The position numbers and the translations under genes were made by a program. This document shows, piece by piece, positions 43,911-53,131 of a stretch of DNA of 64,000 nucleotides. The DNA is from Marinobacter sp. X15-166B (GTDB lineage: Bacteria; Pseudomonadota; Gammaproteobacteria; Pseudomonadales; Oleiphilaceae): NCBI RefSeq assembly GCF_001752365.1, contig NZ_MEIY01000001.1:1734799-1798798 (forward strand), in the 5' to 3' direction. The notes below the pieces were generated by a model, which worked only from the letters and a program-made list of their open reading frames with translations, was not told where the DNA came from and ran no database searches. Position 1 is the stretch's first letter. Every line of letters begins with the position of its first letter.

Positions 43911-45761
43911 TCAGGCCGCCGGCTGGTCCGACGGGGGCTGGCCGGAGGCTTGTTCCCCGCGCTCTTTCTCGGGCTGCGGGGGCACCAGACTGATCAGCAC
44001 CGAGCCACTGTCCGGGGACAGTTCCTGATCCGCGGTCACCGGGTTGATGTGGCCCTTGCCGTCGATCACAAACAGGACGATCGCCTGCTGGTCGTATTGC
44101 GCCTGAAATTCCTCATAGCCGAACGCATCGCTCAGCTGAGTGGTCTTGACCCCATACCCTTCGTGAATCAGGCTGGCCAGCCGGGAATAGCTGAGCTGGC
44201 CAAACAGTCCGCGGGTTTCCCGGATCTTCGCCGCGGTCTGGTGACGGGCATCCGGATCCTGATCGCCTTCCGTCAGGTTGTAGACATGGCGGTCGCCAAA
44301 CCAGTCGAGAAAATGGTAGGTGGCCAGCGAGTTCAGATGCTTGTAGGGCGATATCACCAGCAGGTTGCCAATCCCGGTCAGGTCCAGATGAGTGGCTGCA
44401 TACTCGGACACCGGGTTACCGAAATAGACTTTCAGATTGTCCATGCGCGCCTGACGCACGTTTTCCCAGTTGGTGTCGGTCAGCACCACCGGCACTTCGT
44501 GGTGGGCCAGCGCGGCCCCTATCTGCCGCGCCAGCGGGTTGGCACCCAGGATCAGAAAACCGTACTCAGCCGGTTCGGCCACTTTCAGCAGGCGCGCCAC
44601 CGGTCGGGCAGTCAGGCTTTGCAGGGTGACCGTGGTGATGATCAGGATGAACACCAAAGGCACCAGCGCCTCCGCGTTGCCCTGACCGCTGTTTTGCAAT
44701 TGCAGGGCAAACAGCGCTGACACCGCGGCCGCCACTATACCCCGGGGCGCGACCCAGCTGAGAAACAATTTGTCGCGCCAGTTCAGGCTGGTGCCAATCG
44801 CCGACAGGAAAACGCTGGCCGGCCGGGCCACCAGGATCAGCGCCAGTAACACAATAATCAGCGCCCAGCCCAGATCGGCGATGGCGCTGAACTGCACCCG
44901 CGCCGCCAGAATAATAAACAGCGCCGAAATCAGCAGCACACTGAGGGATTCCTTGAACTCGATGAGGCTGTCGGTCGGGACCCGTTTCATGTTGGCCATC
45001 CAGATCCCCATGACGGTTACAGTCACCAGCCCGGATTCGTGGGCAAACTCATTGGACAGGGTGTACACCCCCAGCATGAACATCAGCGTACCGGGGTTGT
45101 GCAGATACTGGGGCAACCAGTGATTGCGCAGCGCCAGACCATTCAGCCAGCCAGCCACCCCGCCGATGACCAGTCCCACCAGCAGGGTCTTGCCGAAAAT
45201 GTACAGGGAATGGCTGAAGACGTTGCTTTGGCCCCAGGAAACAATGCCTTCGAACACCAGCACCGCCAGCAACGCGCCGATCGGGTCGATGATAATGCCT
45301 TCCCAGCGCAGGATGTTGGCGAGCTTGGCGGTCGGCTTGACGGAACGCAGCAGGGGCACAATGACCGTGGGGCCAGTGACCACCGAAATGGCCCCGAACA
45401 GCAACGCCACTTCCCAGGACACCCCCAGCGCCCAGCGGGCCGCCAGAGTGCCGACCAGAGCGGTCACCAGAGAGCCAATGGGGATCAGATTGCGCACCAT
45501 GTTGCCGTGGCCGCGGATCTCCTCGTAACGGAGGGTGAGGCTGCCCTCAAACAGGATAATGGCCACCGACAGGGAAATCATGGGAAACAGCAGCTGGCCG
45601 AACAGCGGCTCCGGGTTGAGCCAGCCCAACAGCGGGCCCACCACCAGTCCGCTGGCCAGCAGAAAGAGGATGGCGGGCACCCGCAGGCGCCAGGCCAGCC
45701 ATTGGCAGACAAGCGACAGTACGCCGATCATGGCGAGTAGAACGATCACGCTGACAGACAT
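43911..45761 (-). CDS. CPA1-family Na+(K+)/H+ antiporter with TrkA domains
   Basis: This 616-aa inner-membrane protein has about 12-13 helices in residues 1-395. A cytoplasmic TrkA-N Rossmann domain opens with EYGFLILGANPLARQIGAAL near residue 405, and a TrkA-C-like part covers ~530-595. The membrane half has GPTVIVPLLR and HLGLTVTV-like segments of the CPA1 exchanger class, with a WEGIIIDPIGALLAVLVFE segment near residue 150 carrying a likely ion-binding Asp. The nucleotide-binding domain suggests gating by NAD(H) or a similar ligand. The tail is Pro/Gln-rich. Ion preference cannot be read from the sequence. Confidence 0.92.
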   Translation of the reverse strand: MSVSVIVLLAMIGVLSLVCQWLAWRLRVPAILFLLASGLVVGPLLGWLNPEPLFGQLLFPMISLSVAIILFEGSLTLRYEEIRGHGNMVRNLIPIGSLVTALVGTLAARWALGVSWEVALLFGAISVVTGPTVIVPLLRSVKPTAKLANILRWEGIIIDPIGALLAVLVFEGIVSWGQSNVFSHSLYIFGKTLLVGLVIGGVAGWLNGLALRNHWLPQYLHNPGTLMFMLGVYTLSNEFAHESGLVTVTVMGIWMANMKRVPTDSLIEFKESLSVLLISALFIILAARVQFSAIADLGWALIIVLLALILVARPASVFLSAIGTSLNWRDKLFLSWVAPRGIVAAAVSALFALQLQNSGQGNAEALVPLVFILIITTVTLQSLTARPVARLLKVAEPAEYGFLILGANPLARQIGAALAHHEVPVVLTDTNWENVRQARMDNLKVYFGNPVSEYAATHLDLTGIGNLLVISPYKHLNSLATYHFLDWFGDRHVYNLTEGDQDPDARHQTAAKIRETRGLFGQLSYSRLASLIHEGYGVKTTQLSDAFGYEEFQAQYDQQAIVLFVIDGKGHINPVTADQELSPDSGSVLISLVPPQPEKERGEQASGQPPSDQPAA

Positions 45762-45808
45762 AAAGACTCAGGCTCCTTGCAGGTCAGATGTCACCCGCAC
45801 AGCGGCGG

Positions 45809-46603
45809 TTAGCCTTGCCGGGCCTGTGTGGCAATGCGGTTGATCAACCGGGAAGCGGCGAACAACCCAAACGACGCGGTGACCGGACAGGCGGCACCAA
45901 AGCCGGTTGCACAGTCCAGCCGCATCGGGCCGTCGGCCACCGGCTTTTGCCGACACACCTCGCCACCGGCGGCCGGATACGTCAGCTGCTCCAGCGAGTA
46001 GATGGCCTCCACCCCGAAGCGGCGTTTGGGGTTGCGGGTGAAGTTGTACTCCCGCCGCAACAGGTTGCGCACTTTGGCCAGCAACGGATCCTGGGTGGTG
46101 CGGCTCAGATCCGCCACCTGGATCTGGGTCGGGTCCATTTGGCCGCCGGCCCCGCCCGAACAGATCAACGGGATTTTGTGGCGTTTGCAGTGCGCAATCA
46201 ACGCGGCCTTGGACTTGACGCTGTCGATGGTGTCGATTACCCCAGTATGGTCTGCGGTGATCAGTTCGGCGACGTTTTTGGGGTTAATAAATCCAAAATG
46301 GATACGCACATCGGCCTGCGGATTGATGGCCGCCAGCCGCTCCGCCAGCACATCGGTCTTGGTCCGCCCGTATTGCCCCTGCAACGCGTGGGACTGGCGA
46401 TTGGTGTTGGAGACACAGATGTCGTCCATATCGATCAGCGTAATGGTGCCGATGCCGGTACGGGCCACCGCCTCTGCGGCCCAGGAACCTACCCCCCCCA
46501 AACCCGCAATCACAATGTGGGCATTGCGAAAGGCCTCAAGGGCTTTGCGGCCATACAAACGCTCAATACCGCCGAAGCGGAAGCCGTAGTCATCAGTCAT
46601 CAT
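45809..46603 (-). CDS. tcdA: tRNA threonylcarbamoyladenosine dehydratase TcdA
   Basis: This 264-aa E1-like enzyme (also called CsdL) cyclises t6A to ct6A at position 37 of ANN-decoding tRNAs, using ATP. It has RFGGIERLYG at the start, the nucleotide-binding VIAGLGGVGSWAAEA near residue 32, CVSNTNRQ near 66, and ICSGGAGGQMDPTQI near 145. The frame extends far upstream, but the family N-terminus begins at the double ATG 46603/46600. It stands between the antiporter and the sigma/anti-sigma operon, all on the same strand but with separate signals. Confidence 0.95.
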   Translation of the reverse strand: MMTDDYGFRFGGIERLYGRKALEAFRNAHIVIAGLGGVGSWAAEAVARTGIGTITLIDMDDICVSNTNRQSHALQGQYGRTKTDVLAERLAAINPQADVRIHFGFINPKNVAELITADHTGVIDTIDSVKSKAALIAHCKRHKIPLICSGGAGGQMDPTQIQVADLSRTTQDPLLAKVRNLLRREYNFTRNPKRRFGVEAIYSLEQLTYPAAGGEVCRQKPVADGPMRLDCATGFGAACPVTASFGLFAASRLINRIATQARQG

Positions 46604-46679
46604 TGCACCAGCCCCATATCTGCTCCGGACAAATAAGGCGGAAGTGTAGCAAAAAACCCGGTGGGCCGAAGCAAAAGCC

Positions 46680-46721
46680 GCGCCGGCCTGGCCGTGGTGT
46701 CGGCCCAGCACAGGCCGGCGC
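46680..46721 (-). terminator. Possible terminator of the sigma/ChrR operon
   Basis: GCGCCGGCCTG (46680-46690) and CAGGCCGGCGC (46711-46721) form a perfect 11-bp stem with a 20-base loop, starting 5 bases after the chrR stop. In the leftward direction it is followed by the T-rich CTTTTGCTTC, and a second short stem with six T's (46638-46655) lies before tcdA. Confidence 0.5.
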
Positions 46722-46725
46722 ACCC

Positions 46726-47364
46726 TTAGCGGATAAACGGATTGAGCAAGCGGGTGAACCGGCCGGTTAACCGGAGCGGCGCACTCAGTACGGACAGGGT
46801 GATGCAGTCCTCCTGACCCACCGCCACCGGGCGATGATTGTCTTGGCAATCAAGCACCACAAAATCCCCCTGATGAAACACGCCCTGTTGATCGGCAAAC
46901 GCGCCCTGCAGCACAACGGTGATTTCTTCGCCGCGATGGGTGTGCGCCGGTGCGGTCCCCCCGGCGGCCAGTTTGAGCAGCAGCACCCGGTGACCTTGGG
47001 CAGGAAAACGGCTGGTCAGATCAACCACACCGACGTTCTTGAGTGACTGTTTCCAGGGGACTGAGGACAGGTCGGTGCCGAGGATGCGGGTCAACACCCC
47101 GGTAGCGCCGCCCGCAGAGGCAGGCGGGGCCGCTCGGTCGGCATCGATCCGTTCCAGTACGCGTTCGAACACCGAGGGCGACAGGCCGAGCTCCGGTTGC
47201 CGCTCCATCACCACCGCGCCCAGACTGTCGAGCGCATCGACGCGGTTGCGGCATTCACCACACAGGTCCAGATGCAGGCGGATACACAGAGCTTCAGCAT
47301 CGCCCAGGTTGCCTGCGCTGAACTCCAGCAGGCGATGGAGGTCGGGGTGGTGGCGGATCATCAT
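46726..47364 (-). CDS. chrR: ChrR-type anti-sigma factor with cupin domain
   Basis: This 212-aa protein has an N-terminal zinc anti-sigma domain with HLDLCGECR (H-x3-C-x2-C, residues ~31-39). A C-terminal cupin follows with PAHTHRGEEITVVLQG near residue 138 and a second cupin box around CQDNHRPV. This is the plan of ChrR, which binds RpoE-type sigma factors and releases them on singlet oxygen or organic peroxide stress. ATG 47364 overlaps the sigma gene stop (ATGA), giving the expected 1:1 coupling. The cupin metal ligands H-x-H and E are present. Confidence 0.93.
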   Translation of the reverse strand: MMIRHHPDLHRLLEFSAGNLGDAEALCIRLHLDLCGECRNRVDALDSLGAVVMERQPELGLSPSVFERVLERIDADRAAPPASAGGATGVLTRILGTDLSSVPWKQSLKNVGVVDLTSRFPAQGHRVLLLKLAAGGTAPAHTHRGEEITVVLQGAFADQQGVFHQGDFVVLDCQDNHRPVAVGQEDCITLSVLSAPLRLTGRFTRLLNPFIR

Positions 47365-48002
47365 GGCGGGTCCTGCAGGATGACGCGCAGCTTTTTCAGC
47401 GCCAGGCGCACCCGGCTTTTGACGGTGCCCAGCGGAATGCCCAGTTCCTCGGCAACCTGCTGGTGTGACTTGTACTCCATATAGACTTTGGTGATGACGG
47501 TGATCTGATCTTCCGGTAACTGGCTTAACGAGGCGCGCACCCGGCGTTCCGACATCAGCCGGTGCAGAGAGGCCGTGGGGTCGTCCTCGTCGGTACCGGG
47601 AATCTGCCAGAGGTCGTCGGTTGCCACCGGCACTTCGGCGCCGGTGCGCTGCTGTTTGCGCAGCATGTCGATGCGCTGATTGCGGACGATGGTGAATATC
47701 CAGGTGGAGGCGGCCGCTTTGCGCCAGTCATAGGACGCCCCCTTGCGCCAAATCGACACAAACACCTCCTGCACCAGCTCATCCGCATGGCTGGTGAGAC
47801 CATTGGCGAGGGCGTAATACTTTATTTTCGGGCCGAAGTGCACAAACAGGGCGTGAAACGCGGCCCGATCCTGATGTTTGCCGACCGCGCGCAGCAGCTG
47901 GCTCCAGTGGTCTTGCGGGCCGTCCGTGCGCACCGGCTTGTCTGTTGGCACCACAGTGTGCTCCTTGCTGTGGGCTGAGGCGGCCTGTGACTGTCCCATC
48001 AT
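47361..48002 (-). CDS. ECF sigma factor (RpoE-ChrR group)
   Basis: This 213-aa extracytoplasmic-function sigma factor has a sigma-2 region (residues ~43-115, with DELVQEVFVSIWRKG and STWIFTIVRNQRIDMLRK). The sigma-4 helix-turn-helix region (~140-205) has QVAEELGIPLGTVKSRVRL. It is tied to the ChrR-type anti-sigma gene by a 4-base overlap, so it probably belongs to the ECF11 group that answers singlet oxygen. The frame stays open to 48113; ATG 48002 (MMGQSQ) fits the predicted promoter just upstream and removes an unlikely N-terminal extension. Confidence 0.93.
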   Translation of the reverse strand: MMGQSQAASAHSKEHTVVPTDKPVRTDGPQDHWSQLLRAVGKHQDRAAFHALFVHFGPKIKYYALANGLTSHADELVQEVFVSIWRKGASYDWRKAAASTWIFTIVRNQRIDMLRKQQRTGAEVPVATDDLWQIPGTDEDDPTASLHRLMSERRVRASLSQLPEDQITVITKVYMEYKSHQQVAEELGIPLGTVKSRVRLALKKLRVILQDPP

Positions 48003-48034
48003 TCTATGCACTCGCTGCCGGGTTGTCAGTGTTG

Positions 48035-48064
48035 ATGGTACGATTCCGCGCCCGGCGCGGATCA
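48035..48064 (-). promoter_or_regulatory. Candidate autoregulated ECF promoter
   Basis: On the minus strand TGATCC (48064-48059) and TACCAT (48040-48035) are separated by 18 bases, 33 bases before the sigma gene start. TGATCC is the -35 known for Rhodobacter RpoE; the -10 agrees only in part with the TAAGA-like consensus. Sigma-ChrR operons usually control their own transcription, so the position is right. Confidence 0.45.
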
Positions 48065-48078
48065 GCCCCCGGTGCCGC

Positions 48079-49986
48079 TCAGTCTTCCAGGTAGGTATAA
48101 CCGCTGAGACCACTCTCCAGTTCGGCCATCAACGCCTGCTGCCGGTCACCGTCGAGATCGCTGGCGCGGAACTTCGCCTGGTAGGCTTGCAGCAGTTCCT
48201 GGGGTTCAAAATTGACGTACCGCAACACCTTGGCCACGGTGTCACCGGCGACCGATTCGCTGATGATGTATTGGCCGGCGTCGTTGAGACGCACATCCAC
48301 CGAGTGGGTGTCGCCGAACAGGTTGTGCATGTCGCCGAGTATTTCCTGATAGGCACCGGTCATGAAGAAGCCCATCAGCAAAGGGTGGTCCGGGTCGTGC
48401 TCCGGGATCGGCAGGGTGGTTTCGATCCCCTGGCCGTCCACATACTGATCGATCCGCCCGTCGGAATCGCAGGTGATGTCCTGAATCACCGCCCGGCGGG
48501 TCAGCGGGGTGTTCAGCCGCGACAGGGGCAGAATCGGGAAAATCTGGTCTATTCCCCATACATCCGGCAGGGATTGAAACAGGGAAAAATTGACGAACAA
48601 CTTGTCGGCGAGCTTTTCGTTGAGGTCGTCAATGATTTCCCGGTGGGCGCGGTTGCTGCTGTCCAGCGCCCGTTGCAGGGCCCGGCAGCAGGCGGTATAG
48701 ATGCGTTCGGCGTCGGCACGCTCGGACAGGGTCAGCAAGCCGAGTGGAAACTGGGTGTGCACATCGCTCATGGCGTGCAGCACGTCGTGGTAGATTTCCA
48801 CATGGGAGCGGGGCGAATTGTCCTCGTACAGGCTTTCGAAATTGCGCCACAGGTCCAGCAGGGGCGCCGGGGCGTCGGATTCCGGGCGCGAGGGAATCTC
48901 CGTTTCCGGGGGTTCCCGGTCTATCACGTTGGTAATCAATACGGCGTGGTGCGCGGTCAAGGCCCGCCCGGACTCGCTGATCAGGTCCGGGTGGGGGCAA
49001 CCGGTACGATCGCACTCCGCCTGCAGGGTGTGAATGACGGTGTAGGCGTACTCAGCCACGCTGTAGTTCATGGAACAGCTGCTGCGGGTGCGGGTGCCTT
49101 CGTAATCCACACCCAGACCGCCGCCAATATCCACCGTGGTAACCGGTGCGCCCAACTGCCGCAATTCGCTGTAGAAGCGCGCGCACTCCCGCAGGCCGGT
49201 CTGGATGTCGCGGATATTGGCGATCTGGGAACCGAGGTGAAAATGCAGCAGTTGCAGACTGTCCAGGGCCCCGGCCGCCCGCAGGGTCGCCAGCACCTCC
49301 AAAATCTGGGTGGCCGACAGGCCAAATTTGGATTTTTCGCCGCCGGTGTTTTGCCAGTTGCCTTTGCCAATGGTGGCCAGACGCGCCCGCACCCCCAGCA
49401 GGGGGGTGACCTTGAGCGCGGCGGCCTCAGCCAGTATCAGCGGTAATTCAGACGGCTTTTCCACCACAATATACACCCGGTGGCCCAGCAGCTGGCCAAT
49501 CAGCGCCAGCCGAATGTATTCGCGGTCTTTGTAACCGTTGCAGACGATCACCGAATTGGCCGGACAGACCCCGAGAACCGCCATCAGTTCCGGCTTGCTG
49601 CCCGCCTCCAGACCGATTTGATCCATGCTGGCGGCGGGTTCGGTGCGGATCAGTTCCTCCACGACCTGCCGTTGCTGGTTGACCTTGATGGGGTACACCA
49701 CGGTGTAGCGTCCCTGGTAGTCCTGCTCCTGCGCCACCTGGTTAAAGGCATCGCACAGGGTGTTGACCCGGCTGTGCAGGATGTCGGTAAAACGCACCAG
49801 CACCGGCAGGTGAATGCCTTTACTGGCGAGGCGGTTGACCAGCGCGGGCAGGTTGATGGTGGTGTCCGGTTGATCGCGGTCGGTTCGAATCAACACATCG
49901 CCCTGCTGATCAACGTCGATATAATCTTCGCCCCAATGGCGGATGTTGTAGATCCTGTGGGCGTGCGCACCGGAAGATTCATTCAT
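48079..49986 (-). CDS. speA: Biosynthetic arginine decarboxylase
   Basis: This 635-aa PLP enzyme converts arginine to agmatine for putrescine and spermidine synthesis. It has the PLP lysine region VVYPIKVNQQRQVVEEL near residue 97, GLEAGSKPELMAVLG near 124, LLHFHLGSQIANIRDIQ near 243, TVDIGGGLGVDYEGT near 280, and the late MFVNFSLFQSLPDVWGID-like block near 470. Length matches the 630-660 aa norm. It diverges from speE, with 215 bases between. That spacer has a GC-rich inverted repeat (GCCCGC 50098-50103 with GCGGGC 50132-50137) in the speE leader. The agmatine-to-putrescine genes are not in the window. Confidence 0.97.
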   Translation of the reverse strand: MNESSGAHAHRIYNIRHWGEDYIDVDQQGDVLIRTDRDQPDTTINLPALVNRLASKGIHLPVLVRFTDILHSRVNTLCDAFNQVAQEQDYQGRYTVVYPIKVNQQRQVVEELIRTEPAASMDQIGLEAGSKPELMAVLGVCPANSVIVCNGYKDREYIRLALIGQLLGHRVYIVVEKPSELPLILAEAAALKVTPLLGVRARLATIGKGNWQNTGGEKSKFGLSATQILEVLATLRAAGALDSLQLLHFHLGSQIANIRDIQTGLRECARFYSELRQLGAPVTTVDIGGGLGVDYEGTRTRSSCSMNYSVAEYAYTVIHTLQAECDRTGCPHPDLISESGRALTAHHAVLITNVIDREPPETEIPSRPESDAPAPLLDLWRNFESLYEDNSPRSHVEIYHDVLHAMSDVHTQFPLGLLTLSERADAERIYTACCRALQRALDSSNRAHREIIDDLNEKLADKLFVNFSLFQSLPDVWGIDQIFPILPLSRLNTPLTRRAVIQDITCDSDGRIDQYVDGQGIETTLPIPEHDPDHPLLMGFFMTGAYQEILGDMHNLFGDTHSVDVRLNDAGQYIISESVAGDTVAKVLRYVNFEPQELLQAYQAKFRASDLDGDRQQALMAELESGLSGYTYLED

Positions 49987-50201
49987 CGGGTAACTACCTG
50001 TCCAAAAGACGATGGGGTAAAACTGACTTCAGCCCGCTATTGTATGAGTTAAGGCGGCGCTCTAAAAGCAGACAATAATGAATCGCGGCCCGGGAAGGCC
50101 CGCGACTGATGAAAGGCTTCAGCTCGCGGCTGCGGGCACCTACAATGGCAGCCAGCAACCTACCCGGACAACCCGGAACCGTACATTATCGGAGAGCAGG
50201 C

Positions 50202-51062
50202 ATGACCACACTAGCAGACGGTTGGTTTACAGAAGTATTTCAGAACGAAGGCACGGCCTTCTCGCTCCAGGTCAAGCGCAAGCTGCACGAAGAGCAAAGT
50301 GAGTTCCAGAAACTGGAAATCTATGAAACCGAAACCTTCGGAAATCTGATGGTGCTGGACGGCTGTGTGATGCTGACCACCCGTGACAATTTCCTGTACC
50401 ACGAGATGATGACCCATCCGGCGTTATTTACCCATAAAGACCCGAAAAAGGTGGTCATCGTCGGCGGTGGGGACTGCGGCACCCTCAGAGAAGTGCTCAA
50501 ACACCCCGGCGTTGAAGAAGCCTGGCAGGTGGAGATCGACGAGCGGGTCACCCGCCTGGCGGAAACCTGGTTTCCCGAGCTGTGCGAAGCCAACAACGAT
50601 CCCCGCGCCAACTTCTTTTTCGGAGACGGGGTCAAGTGGATGACCGAGGTCGACCCCGACAGCCTCGATCTGATCATTGTCGACAGTACCGACCCGGTGG
50701 GGGCGGCGGAAGGCCTGTTTGCCCTCGATTTCTACCGGGATGCCATGCTGGCGTTGCGCCCGGGAGGGATCCTTGTGCAGCAGAGTGAGTCACCGCTGTT
50801 GCATACCGATACTATTATCAAAGGCATCCACAGCGATATGCGCAAGGCGGGCTTCGAACATGTGCACACCCTGCCGTTTCCCCAGCCGGTGTATCCGACC
50901 GGCTGGTGGAGTTGCACCATGGCCAGCAGGGACAACCCGGTCAGGTATTTTCGCGAGGAAGACGCCGCCAACCGGCCGTTTGTTACCCGATACTACAACC
51001 CGGGCACCCATCACGGCGCCCTGGCCATGCCACAGTTTATGCTCGACGCGCTGGAAGACTGA
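50202..51062 (+). CDS. speE: Polyamine aminopropyltransferase (spermidine synthase)
   Basis: This 286-aa enzyme moves an aminopropyl group from decarboxylated SAM to putrescine. It has WFTEVFQNEGTAFSLQ at the start, the binding loop VIVGGGDCGTLREVLKH near residue 83, IIVDSTDPVGAAEGLF near 155, and QSESPLLHTD near 185. ATG 50202 has GGAGAGCAGG upstream; the frame open to 50109 is not needed. SpeA and SpeE share a divergent control region, so polyamine synthesis genes are grouped. A palindrome follows the stop. Confidence 0.97.
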   Translation: MTTLADGWFTEVFQNEGTAFSLQVKRKLHEEQSEFQKLEIYETETFGNLMVLDGCVMLTTRDNFLYHEMMTHPALFTHKDPKKVVIVGGGDCGTLREVLKHPGVEEAWQVEIDERVTRLAETWFPELCEANNDPRANFFFGDGVKWMTEVDPDSLDLIIVDSTDPVGAAEGLFALDFYRDAMLALRPGGILVQQSESPLLHTDTIIKGIHSDMRKAGFEHVHTLPFPQPVYPTGWWSCTMASRDNPVRYFREEDAANRPFVTRYYNPGTHHGALAMPQFMLDALED

Positions 51063-51068
51063 ACGTCA

Positions 51069-51092
51069 ACAGGGCACCCGCGGGTGCCCTGT
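51069..51092. terminator. Perfect inverted repeat between convergent speE and amtB
   Basis: ACAGGGCACCCG (51069-51080) is followed directly by its reverse complement (51081-51092), a 24-base perfect palindrome lying 7 bases after the speE stop and 17 bases from the amtB stop. In RNA it forms a strong stem in both directions. There is no long T run, so it may act as a bidirectional 3'-end structure more than as a full terminator. Confidence 0.6.
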
Positions 51093-51108
51093 ATGCTTGC
51101 GAGGGGGG

Positions 51109-52380
51109 TTAGGGTTTGCTGACCACAAACTCGGGGTAGGCCTCCATACCGCACTCCGCCAGATCCACGCCGTCGTACTCGTCTTCCGCGCTCACCCGCA
51201 GCCCCATGGCCACCTTGATGAGACTCCAGACAACCAGGCTGGCGGCGAACACCCAGACAAAGATTGTCAGGGCACCCGCGATCTGCCCGACCAGGCTGGC
51301 GTCGGCGTTGGTCACCGGGACCAGCAGCAGGCCCAGCAAGCCACAGACGCCGTGCACCGAAATGGCCCCCACCGGGTCATCTATGCGCAGTTTGTCGAGG
51401 GTGAGAATGCTGAACACCACCACCGCTCCGGCGAGCAAACCGAACAGCAGGGCGGTCAGTGCCGAGGGGGTGGAGGGTTCTGCGGTGATCACCACCAGAC
51501 CCGCGAGGGCACCGTTCAGCATCATGGTCAGGTCGGCCTTGCCGAAGCGCAGGCGCGCGGCCAGCAAAGCGGCAATCGCGCCACCCGCGGCGGCGGCGTT
51601 GGTGTTCAGAAACACCATGGCGACCGCATTGGCGCTGGCGATGTCCCCCAGTTTCAGGACCGAACCGCCGTTAAAACCGAACCAGCCCATCCACAGAATG
51701 AAGGTGCCCAGGGTCGCCAGCGGCAGGTTGGCGCCGGGGATGGCGCGGATCTCGCCTCTGGGGCCGTACTTGCCTTTGCGGGCACCCAACAACAGCACGC
51801 CAGCGAGGGCCGCCGTGGCTCCGGCCAGATGCACAATGCCGGACCCGGCGAAGTCACTGAACCCAAGATCACCGAGGGAGTAAAGTCCGAATACCGCAGC
51901 GCCGCCCCAGGTCCAGGCCCCTTCGAGGGGATAGATGAATCCGGTCATCACAATGGCGAAGAGCAAGAATGCCCACAGCTTCATGCGCTCGGCGACCGAG
52001 CCGGACACAATGGACATGGCGGTGGCGACGAACACCACCTGAAAGAAAAAGTCCGACGCGCCGGAATAGATAGAGCCGCCTTCAAAGCCGTCTTCGCGGC
52101 CGGCAAAGTCACCCAGCACTCCGCTGACGTCAACGGTGCTGATGCCGGCCAGAAGCAGCGGGCCGTCGTACATAATGGCGTAGCCGCACACCAGATACAT
52201 GGTACAGGACGTCGCAAACAAGGCGACGTTTTTGGTAAGGATTTCGGTGGTGTTTTTGGCGCGGACCAGACCGGCTTCCAGCATGGCAAAACCGGCGGCC
52301 ATCCACATGACCAAGGCACCGCACATCAAAAAGTAAAAAGTGTCTATGGCGTATTGCAACTGATAAACATTGCTTTCCAT
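51109..52380 (-). CDS. amtB: Ammonium transporter AmtB
   Basis: This 423-aa membrane channel takes up ammonium at low supply. It has the Amt start (IDTFYFLMCGALVMWMAAGF, residues ~12-31), a total of 11-12 helices, the signature DFAGSGIVHLAGATAALAG near residue 177, and WGFNGGSVLKLGD-like segment near 232. The twin-histidine pore includes HLAG and the late SVHGVCGLLG. There is no cleavable signal peptide. It follows glnK by 75 bases and shares its promoter, and GlnK blocks the channel when nitrogen is plentiful. Confidence 0.97.
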   Translation of the reverse strand: MESNVYQLQYAIDTFYFLMCGALVMWMAAGFAMLEAGLVRAKNTTEILTKNVALFATSCTMYLVCGYAIMYDGPLLLAGISTVDVSGVLGDFAGREDGFEGGSIYSGASDFFFQVVFVATAMSIVSGSVAERMKLWAFLLFAIVMTGFIYPLEGAWTWGGAAVFGLYSLGDLGFSDFAGSGIVHLAGATAALAGVLLLGARKGKYGPRGEIRAIPGANLPLATLGTFILWMGWFGFNGGSVLKLGDIASANAVAMVFLNTNAAAAGGAIAALLAARLRFGKADLTMMLNGALAGLVVITAEPSTPSALTALLFGLLAGAVVVFSILTLDKLRIDDPVGAISVHGVCGLLGLLLVPVTNADASLVGQIAGALTIFVWVFAASLVVWSLIKVAMGLRVSAEDEYDGVDLAECGMEAYPEFVVSKP

Positions 52381-52455
52381 ACGAAGCCCTCCGCACGAGG
52401 CTTGGTTAGAGTAAGGTGTTTTTTGCGTTGGTTTGCAGGTGGTTGGCTGGGCGCC

Positions 52456-52809
<354 letters not shown>

Positions 52810-52867
52810 CTAGTCGAGTCAGTGCCCGTTCCTCGCACACCCATCGTGCGGACGGCATGCAAGGTAG

Positions 52868-52886
52868 AAAGCACTGTGTGTGCCAA
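52868..52886 (-). promoter_or_regulatory. Sigma-54 promoter of glnK-amtB
   Basis: The minus strand reads TTGGCACACACAGTGCTTT, with the GG at -24 and GC at -12 exactly 10 bases apart, as sigma-54 RNA polymerase requires. It lies 74 bases before the glnK start. The 337-base gene-free stretch 52795-53131 contains this promoter, two NtrC boxes at 52950 and 52980, and the undefined promoter of ubiK. Nothing else is seen in it. Confidence 0.85.
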
Positions 52887-52949
52887 CGCAAAAAAAACAT
52901 TCAGAACCAGTCTGTTAAAGGCTGCTGAGGGCCGCAGTTCGCGCAGTTG

Positions 52950-52996
52950 TGCACCCTGTTGGTGCACCGGTCAGGGGGCCGAACCATTTCGGTGCG
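52950..52996 (-). promoter_or_regulatory. Tandem NtrC binding sites
   Basis: TGCACC-CTGTT-GGTGCA (52950-52966) matches the NtrC consensus at every defined position. A second, weaker box CGAACC-ATTTC-GGTGCG (52980-52996) is centred 30 bases away, three helical turns. They lie about 100 and 130 bases upstream of the expected start from the sigma-54 promoter, the usual enhancer distance. This shows control by NtrB/NtrC, which are not in the window. Confidence 0.82.
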
Positions 52997-53131
52997 TGCC
53001 CGCGCCGCCAGCGTGGTCACAGTATGGCAGGACACACGATGTGTTACACTCCTTGCCATCGGTAACCTTGTCGTTCGCGGCGTGGCCGCCAGTTTTACCG
53101 CCCACGGTAATTTGAAAAAACGAGGTGATAT

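Noticed and set aside
47878..49446. A 522-codon plus-strand frame opposite speA.
   Set aside because: It lies fully antisense to the conserved arginine decarboxylase, has no recognisable motif and no ribosome site.
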